A DNA stretch of 64,000 nt from Lachnospiraceae bacterium UBA1712 (GTDB taxonomy: Bacteria > Bacillota > Clostridia > Lachnospirales > Lachnospiraceae), in contig DCJA01000001.1 of assembly GCA_002317175.1 (NCBI GenBank), positions 2,065 through 66,064 of the forward strand, read 5' to 3'. The notes below the pieces were generated by a model, which was given only the letters and a program-made list of their open reading frames with translations, ran no database searches and was not told where the DNA came from. This document shows, in pieces, positions 58,296 through 64,000 of the stretch; within the stretch, counting starts at the first letter, position 1; every line of letters starts with the position of its first letter. The translations under genes were made by a program, and so were the position numbers.

Positions 58296-59696
58296 TCAAT
58301 CTATTGTTTCCTTCTTATCATCACCTGTAATATTCTGAGCCCAGATACCAGACTTATATATAATAAATCCAACAGTCACCTTAATTAGATCTATACTCTG
58401 GCAGCTAATAAACATCGGTTTGATCTGCAACGAAGTATAATGTGCCAGAAAATATGCAAATGGAAATGCAATAACCCACAGATAAACACTATCAAACAGG
58501 AATGTAATAACAGTCTTTCCACCACTTCGAATTGCAAAATAAACAGCATGCAAAAAAGCATGTACAGGCATAAAGCAGGCAGTAATACGAATAACCGTTC
58601 CAGCAATTCTTCTTACCTCATCAGAAGTGTTGTATACCTGAGGAAATACATTAGAAATAGCAACCATAAGTAATCCGCAAACAGCACTAAAGAATACCGA
58701 CATCACTATAATCTTAGCAGAGGTTTCTTTAGCTTCATCTATCTGCCCTGCCCCCAGCTGCTGTCCAACAATAATTGCAATTGCATCTCCCATGGCAATG
58801 TACATAATATTAAAAATACCATAGATTGTAGACTGAATATTAATCGCAGCAACCACTGAAAGTCCTCTATAGGAATAACAGGTATTTACTGCAGCATTTC
58901 CACTAGCCCATAATGTCTCATTTAACATAAGTGGCAAAGCAAGTAAAAACACCTTTGTAAACATACTCCATGGAATTTTAAAGCCTTTATAGAGACCTTT
59001 AACATACGGTGTCTCTTCACCATGTCTATGTGCCCACACAATTACATAAAGCATCTGAATAATTCTCGAAATATTAGTAGCTACAGCCGCACCAACAACG
59101 CCAAGTTCAGGAGCACCAAACTTTCCGAATATAAGTATATAGTTAAGAATCAGATTAATAAATACAGCAAGAACTGATGCTCGCATAGGCACCTTGGTCT
59201 CTCCTGACTCTCGAAGTGTAGATGAATAACACATTTCAAGAGCCATAAACGGAATACCCCAAAGCATAGTGCGCATATAGCTTCTGCCATATTCAAGGGT
59301 AGAAAGAAGATTTCCTGATTCCGAACCCTCATGCAAATAAAGCGATATTAACTGAACATCCCTAAATAAGAACAGACAAACCGCTCCTAACATCGCTATT
59401 CCAGCTATAACAATCTTTATTCTAAGAACATCTCTTACGCCCTGCATATTCTTCTGGCCATAGAACTGAGCCCCAAGAATACCAGCACCCGAAGTAATTC
59501 CAAACATACACAGAATAAATACAAACATCAGCTGGTTAACAATTGAGACACCGCTCATCTGCTCTGTACCTATTCTGCCAATCATTACATTATCCAGTAA
59601 ACCAACCAGGTTACTGATTCCATTCTGTATCATGATTGGAAATGTAATAGCCAGCACACTAGCGTAAAAATCTTTTGTACCAATCAGTTTTTTCAT
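58296..59696 (-). CDS. MATE family efflux transporter
   Basis: 466 residues from the ATG at 59694-59696 behind AAGGTG. Twelve membrane helices in two related halves; NorM/DinF-like features are PIMIQNGISNLVGLLDNVMIGRIG and, in the second half, AINIQSTIYGIFNIMYIAMGDAIAIIVGQQLGAG. It expels cationic drugs or metabolites in exchange for Na+ or H+. The substrate is unknown. It lies 51 nt after ilvA and is coupled to the DNA glycosylase gene. Confidence 0.93.
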   Translation of the reverse strand: MKKLIGTKDFYASVLAITFPIMIQNGISNLVGLLDNVMIGRIGTEQMSGVSIVNQLMFVFILCMFGITSGAGILGAQFYGQKNMQGVRDVLRIKIVIAGIAMLGAVCLFLFRDVQLISLYLHEGSESGNLLSTLEYGRSYMRTMLWGIPFMALEMCYSSTLRESGETKVPMRASVLAVFINLILNYILIFGKFGAPELGVVGAAVATNISRIIQMLYVIVWAHRHGEETPYVKGLYKGFKIPWSMFTKVFLLALPLMLNETLWASGNAAVNTCYSYRGLSVVAAINIQSTIYGIFNIMYIAMGDAIAIIVGQQLGAGQIDEAKETSAKIIVMSVFFSAVCGLLMVAISNVFPQVYNTSDEVRRIAGTVIRITACFMPVHAFLHAVYFAIRSGGKTVITFLFDSVYLWVIAFPFAYFLAHYTSLQIKPMFISCQSIDLIKVTVGFIIYKSGIWAQNITGDDKKETID

Positions 59697-59747
59697 AAAA
59701 ATAACACCTTTTTTCGCAGCCCGCAGCAGCTTCACAGGTTTTAAACT

Positions 59748-60959
59748 TTACATATTTGTTCTGACAAGCTTTGGCTTATAGCCTTCCTCGTCAAGTCTCT
59801 TCATTATCTTTTCCTTATGTTCTGTGCCATATGCTTCAAGTGTAATTCTAAGCTCAACAGCTGCATTTCTGTTAATTGATACAAACTGGTTATGTTCAAG
59901 CTTGATTACATTGCCGCTTTCTTCAGCAATAATTGAAGAAACCTTGCTAAGCATACCCGGTTTATCAGGAAGTAATACAGAGACAGTAAATATACGATCA
60001 CGCATAATAAGTCCCTGCTGAACAACACTTGACATTGTTATAACATCCATATTTCCGCCAGATAATACAGATACAATCTTCTTATCCTTGCAGTCTAACT
60101 GTTTAAGAGCTGCAACAGTAAGAAGTCCACTATTCTCAACTACCATTTTATGATTCTCGACCATATCAAGAAAGGCAACAACAAGCTCTTCATCATCTAC
60201 TGTAAGTATGTCATCGAGATTCTTGCAAAGATATGGGAATATATTCTTTCCAGGAGTCTTTACTGCAGTACCATCTGCAATAGTATTAACGGTAGGAAGT
60301 GTAGTAACCTCTCCCTTCTTAATAGAAGTCTGAAGACAGTTCGCACCACTTGGCTCAACACCTATAACCTTAATCTTAGGATTAAGAAGCTTTGCAAGAG
60401 TAGAAACTCCTGTAGCAAGGCCACCGCCACCGACTGGTACAAGGATTATATCTACCAGCGGAAGTTCCTTAAAGATTTCCATGGCAATAGTTCCCTGTCC
60501 TGTTGCAACTGCAAGATCATCAAATGGATGAATAAATGTATATCCATGCTCCTCTGCCAGCTTATATGCATGTTCACAAGCTTCATCATATACATCTCCA
60601 TACAATACAACATCGGCACCATGGCTCTTTGTTCTGTTCACCTTAATAAGTGGAGTAGTTGTAGGCATTACAATAGTAGCTTTCACACCAAAGCATTTAG
60701 CTGCATATGCAACCCCCTGTGCATGGTTGCCAGCACTTGCAGTAATAAGTCCACGGTTTCTTTCTTCTTCTGACAAGGTACTAATCTTGTAATAAGCACC
60801 TCTGAGTTTGTATGCTCCAGTAAGCTGCATATTTTCAGGCTTAAGATAAACCTTATTGCCTGTCTGTTTACTATAAAAATCACTATATATTAACTTTGTT
60901 TCCTGAGTAACCTTTGCAACTGCTTCACTTGCTTCTTCAAAGCTTCTAAGTTCTAACAT
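59748..60959 (-). CDS. ilvA: Threonine dehydratase with C-terminal ACT domain
   Basis: 403 residues. PLP lysine in MQLTGAYKLRGAYYK, substrate loop ASAGNHAQGVAYAA, phosphate-binding VPVGGGGLATGVSTL. A single C-terminal ACT domain (about 330-400, TVSVLLPDKPGMLSKVSSII) can sense isoleucine or related effectors. It converts threonine to 2-oxobutyrate. It is located far from ilvBD, beside the SRP genes, so its role may be either biosynthetic or catabolic (tdcB-like). Confidence 0.92.
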   Translation of the reverse strand: MLELRSFEEASEAVAKVTQETKLIYSDFYSKQTGNKVYLKPENMQLTGAYKLRGAYYKISTLSEEERNRGLITASAGNHAQGVAYAAKCFGVKATIVMPTTTPLIKVNRTKSHGADVVLYGDVYDEACEHAYKLAEEHGYTFIHPFDDLAVATGQGTIAMEIFKELPLVDIILVPVGGGGLATGVSTLAKLLNPKIKVIGVEPSGANCLQTSIKKGEVTTLPTVNTIADGTAVKTPGKNIFPYLCKNLDDILTVDDEELVVAFLDMVENHKMVVENSGLLTVAALKQLDCKDKKIVSVLSGGNMDVITMSSVVQQGLIMRDRIFTVSVLLPDKPGMLSKVSSIIAEESGNVIKLEHNQFVSINRNAAVELRITLEAYGTEHKEKIMKRLDEEGYKPKLVRTNM

Positions 60960-61005
60960 GTCTTTAACCTCAAATAAATAATAATAAAATTATAAAACAA
61001 AAAAA

Positions 61006-61983
61006 TCAGATAAATCTCTCATCAAAATGAAGTGCTTCTATCTTGGCAAGATCTTCTGTATCTCCTTCTCTTCTATAATCAAAAAGCGCATCAACAAAAG
61101 TATCTGCATCAAATTCCTGTAAATCATCTATTTTTTCGCCAACACCGATGAACTTTACAGGTACTCCCAATTCACTCTGGATTGCAATAGCAATTCCACC
61201 CTTTGCTGTACCATCCATCTTGGTGATAACAATTCCCGATAACGGTGCTGCCTGACTGAATTCTCTTGCCTGAACCAGCGCATTTTGACCAGTAGTACCA
61301 TCAAGCACTATAAAATACTCCTGCTTAACATCGGCAAAGTTCTTTTCAACAATACGATACATCTTCTTAAGTTCTTCCATAAGATTTTTCTTATTATGAA
61401 GACGACCAGCTGTATCCACAAGTAACACATCTACTCCTCTGGCATTGGCAGCATTGACGGCGTCATAAAGAACGCTAGAAGGATCAGACCCCTCCTTGCC
61501 CTTGATGATATCAACATTAGCTCTGTGCGCCCATTCTTCAAGCTGTTCAGTAGCTGCCGCTCTGAAAGTATCAGCTGCACAAATCAGAACCTTCTTACCT
61601 TTAGCTTTATATATAGCAGCCAGCTTACCAATAGTTGTAGTCTTGCCTACACCATTAACACCGATAACCATGATCACACTTCTTTGCTTCAAAAATTCAT
61701 AATCATCCGAGCTAACACGCATCTGCTCCTTAATATTTTTAATCAGAAAAGACTTGCACTGCATAGGTGTCTTAAGATGCTGTTCCTTAACATCATCCTT
61801 AAGTTTATCTATTATCTGCTCAGTAGCTGTTACTCCCACATCGCCCATAACAAGAATCTCTTCAAGTTCTTCGTAAAAATCATCATCAATATACTGATGC
61901 GTATCAAATACACTAAGTACATTGCTGACAAAATTAACTCGGGATTTGGTTAATCCTTCTTTTAATCTGTCAAATAAACCCAT
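61006..61983 (-). CDS. ftsY: Signal recognition particle receptor FtsY
   Basis: 325 residues from the ATG at 61981-61983, after GGAGG. N domain, then G domain with GVNGVGKTTTIGKLAA, DTAGRLHNKKNLMEEL and TKMDGTAKGG. It lacks a long acidic A domain, as usual in Firmicutes. It docks the SRP-ribosome complex at the membrane through its N-terminal amphipathic helix (GLFDRLKEGL). It follows smc by 59 nt. Confidence 0.97.
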   Translation of the reverse strand: MGLFDRLKEGLTKSRVNFVSNVLSVFDTHQYIDDDFYEELEEILVMGDVGVTATEQIIDKLKDDVKEQHLKTPMQCKSFLIKNIKEQMRVSSDDYEFLKQRSVIMVIGVNGVGKTTTIGKLAAIYKAKGKKVLICAADTFRAAATEQLEEWAHRANVDIIKGKEGSDPSSVLYDAVNAANARGVDVLLVDTAGRLHNKKNLMEELKKMYRIVEKNFADVKQEYFIVLDGTTGQNALVQAREFSQAAPLSGIVITKMDGTAKGGIAIAIQSELGVPVKFIGVGEKIDDLQEFDADTFVDALFDYRREGDTEDLAKIEALHFDERFI

Positions 61984-62042
61984 TATTTCCTCCAAATACA
62001 CCATACAGATATATAGGTGTAATCAATATCCATATAGAAATA

Positions 62043-64000
62043 TTATTTTAAGTCCTTATCATCAATAAGATTTACACTTACAAGAGTAGATACGCCCTTC
62101 TCCTGCATTGTAATACCATAAAGTCTGTCAGCCCTCTCCATAGTACCTCGTCTATGAGTAATAACTATAAACTGTGTATGCTTTGTGAGCTTATGCAGAT
62201 ATTTAGCAAATCTGCCAACATTGCTTTCATCCAAAGCAGCTTCAATTTCATCCAGCAGACAGAATGGTGACGGCTTAAGATTCTGAATTGCAAACAACAA
62301 TGCAATAGCTGTAAGAGCTTTTTCACCACCAGATAACTGCATCATGTTCTGAAGTTTCTTTCCAGGTGGCTGAGCAATAATTCTTACGCCAGCATCAAGA
62401 ATATCCTGATCCTCCATAAGTTCAAGAGTACCTGTACCGCCTCCAAACATTTCCTTAAAGACTTTGTTGAACTCCGAATTAATCTCGCTGAATTTATCCT
62501 TGAACTGCTTACGCATAGCACTGTCAAGTTCATCAATAATACCCATAAGAGTCTTTTCAGCTTCAACCAGATCATCATGCTGTGTCTTTAGGAAAGTATA
62601 TCTTTCTGATACCTCTTTAAATTCTTCTATAGCATTAACATTGACATCTCCCAGTCTCTTTATCTGATCCTTAAGAGCAGCAACATCTCTCTTAATAACC
62701 ACAAGATCATTCATATCAGGATCTCTGAGTTTTTCAGCATCACGAATCGTGATTTCATACTCATTCCACATATAATCAATCTGAGCCTGAATAGAGTCAG
62801 ACAACTTTGTTTTTTGAGCATCAAGACGATAAACTTCTTTATCCAGATCATTAATTCTGTCATTCATATCTTCACGCATAGTAAAGAAATTCTTCTGTTT
62901 AGAATTAAGTTCCTCCTTGAGTTCAATATCCTTATCAAGTTTAGCCTTTGTATCATTTTCTGACTGATATGAGCTTTCTATTGTCTTTTTAATCTCAAGG
63001 ATTTCATTTTCCTTATGCTCGATATCTTCTTTTGAGCTTCCAATTTTTTCCACGATTTCATCAAGCTCATCAGTAAAACGTTTCTTTTCGCTTTCGATAC
63101 GATCAATATTCTGCTGTTCAAAATTAAGCTCGACTGCTATTTTTTCAACTTCAACATCTGCCCTGGAAAGTTCATCGCCAATCTGACTTTCAAGTTCTCG
63201 TTTGCTTTCAAGCTCTTTACCAAGCTTTTTAATTGTTTCTTCACAGTTTGCTTCCATTGTATTGGAGGTCTTCATCTGCTCAAGAATATTGTTTCTTTCA
63301 AGTGCATTGGCATTAACCTGATTATCCAGTTCAATTGCCTCATTCTTAAGAGAATCTGTATCAGCATGATTTTCTTCCTGTCTGTTTCTTGCTGCAGTAA
63401 GAGACAGTCTGGCTGTATTCTGCTTAATATATTCACTCTGAAGTGTAAGCTTAAGGTTCTCCACTTCGACTCTTATAGCATTTCTTGAAGACTTGGTCTC
63501 ATCAATTGAATTCTCAATCTCCTCTATTTCTTTTTCAGTCTTCTCTATTCTGCTCTTAAGTTCTTCCATCTCTCTTCTTCTCGAAAGAAGGTTTGAATCC
63601 TTTTTAAAAGCACCACCACTTATAGCTCCACCTGGGACAAATAGTTCACCCTCAAGAGTAACCATACGAATTCCGAAATTATATTTTTTTGCAATATTTA
63701 CAGCATTATCAATATTATCTACAACTACAATTCTGCCAAGCATAGCCTTGGCAACATTAACGTACTCTTTTTTAGTATTAACAAGTGTATCTGCCATGCC
63801 AAGTACGCCTTCTTCATCAAGCACCTCAGGAGTCTTGAATTCCTGTGGATTTTTAATACTGGTCAATGGAAGGAAAGTTGCTCTTCCTGCTCTTTCCTTC
63901 TTAAGAAGAATAATCATCTTCTTTGCAGTCTGTTCATCATCGGTAACAATATTCTGGATATTACCGCCTAAAGCAGTTTCGATGGCAATCTCATATTTTT
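62043..64000 (-). CDS. smc: Chromosome partition protein Smc (partial, C-terminal 652 residues)
   Basis: The 5' part lies beyond the window. What is seen: the hinge domain (GGNIQNIVTDD through LEGELFVPGGAISGG), a long coiled coil, and the C-terminal head with ABC signature QLSGGEKALTAIALLFAIQ, Walker B FCLLDEIEAALDE and the VITHRRGTMERADRLYGITMQ segment. SMC with ScpAB compacts and segregates the chromosome. The smc-ftsY order is standard; rnc and acpP probably lie to the right. Confidence 0.97.
   Translation of the reverse strand, partial: KYEIAIETALGGNIQNIVTDDEQTAKKMIILLKKERAGRATFLPLTSIKNPQEFKTPEVLDEEGVLGMADTLVNTKKEYVNVAKAMLGRIVVVDNIDNAVNIAKKYNFGIRMVTLEGELFVPGGAISGGAFKKDSNLLSRRREMEELKSRIEKTEKEIEEIENSIDETKSSRNAIRVEVENLKLTLQSEYIKQNTARLSLTAARNRQEENHADTDSLKNEAIELDNQVNANALERNNILEQMKTSNTMEANCEETIKKLGKELESKRELESQIGDELSRADVEVEKIAVELNFEQQNIDRIESEKKRFTDELDEIVEKIGSSKEDIEHKENEILEIKKTIESSYQSENDTKAKLDKDIELKEELNSKQKNFFTMREDMNDRINDLDKEVYRLDAQKTKLSDSIQAQIDYMWNEYEITIRDAEKLRDPDMNDLVVIKRDVAALKDQIKRLGDVNVNAIEEFKEVSERYTFLKTQHDDLVEAEKTLMGIIDELDSAMRKQFKDKFSEINSEFNKVFKEMFGGGTGTLELMEDQDILDAGVRIIAQPPGKKLQNMMQLSGGEKALTAIALLFAIQNLKPSPFCLLDEIEAALDESNVGRFAKYLHKLTKHTQFIVITHRRGTMERADRLYGITMQEKGVSTLVSVNLIDDKDLK

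Noticed and set aside
1225..62667. Dozens of plus-strand and alternate-frame open reading frames of 60-240 codons
   Set aside because: They lie inside clear minus-strand genes, lack ribosome sites and recognisable motifs, and read as reverse translations of the real proteins.

Overview
This 64 kb window looks like ordinary chromosome from a low-GC, anaerobic Clostridia, most likely a Lachnospiraceae member (Roseburia/Butyrivibrio/Eubacterium type). That placement is an inference from AT-rich codon use, AAGGAG-type ribosome binding sites, an oxygen-independent class III ribonucleotide reductase, Firmicutes-type gene order around ffh-rpsP-trmD-rplS, and family markers such as DUF1292, DUF3048, DUF512, YlxM and YlqG/YlqH. 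Every gene I can support lies on the minus strand, so the window reads from right (64000) to left (1). I see no rRNA, tRNA, CRISPR array, insertion sequence or prophage.

Reading in the direction of transcription: 64000-61000 holds the end of smc and ftsY. 60959-57473 holds ilvA, a MATE exporter and an HhH DNA glycosylase. 57325-53242 is the signal-recognition/ribosome block ylxM-ffh-rpsP-khpA-rimM-trmD-rplS. 53115-48251 holds two type I signal peptidases flanking rbgA, then rnhB, a FliK-like protein, a stand-alone FlhB C-terminal-like protein and a YraN-type nuclease. 48178-40937 holds a two-component system and an MBOAT/SGNH group for extracellular polymer acylation. 40868-31865 holds a long prs, a DUF512 radical SAM protein, der, plsY, gpsA, a MoxR-VWA pair and tyrS. 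31542-25861 holds a DUF3048 lipoprotein, purine nucleoside salvage (punA, mtaD), a membrane MutS-like ATPase, rnhA and a small membrane protein. 25805-20391 holds a WYL regulator, the anaerobic dNTP operon nrdD-nrdG-dut and a DegV protein. 20376-14239 holds gltX, a UvrD-type helicase, and a DUF1292 / GH13-like / DUF5662 unit. 13779-6694 holds the polyamine importer potABCD, a beta-propeller lactonase, tgt and yajC. 6510-533 is leuB-ilvD-ilvB with an L,D-transpeptidase, and 416-1 is the start of serC.

The most interesting items are these. (1) A structured RNA of about 290 nt, with its own promoter and a strong intrinsic terminator placed 30 nt before potA, so polyamine import appears to depend on terminator read-through; I could not match the RNA confidently to a known family. 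(2) A 606-residue isoamylase-like GH13 protein in which all three catalytic carboxylates are replaced, so probably a non-catalytic glycan-binding or regulatory pseudoenzyme, translationally coupled to a DUF5662 protein. (3) A switch-like RNA fold with mutually exclusive helices in the 322 bp gap after tyrS. (4) A FliK-like/FlhB-C-like pair resembling a minimal export-switch module. (5) Several places where the terminator of one unit sits inside or beside the promoter of the next.

Most gene calls rest on recognisable motifs in the translated sequence. Promoter, terminator and RNA calls are by eye. No database search or folding program was run.
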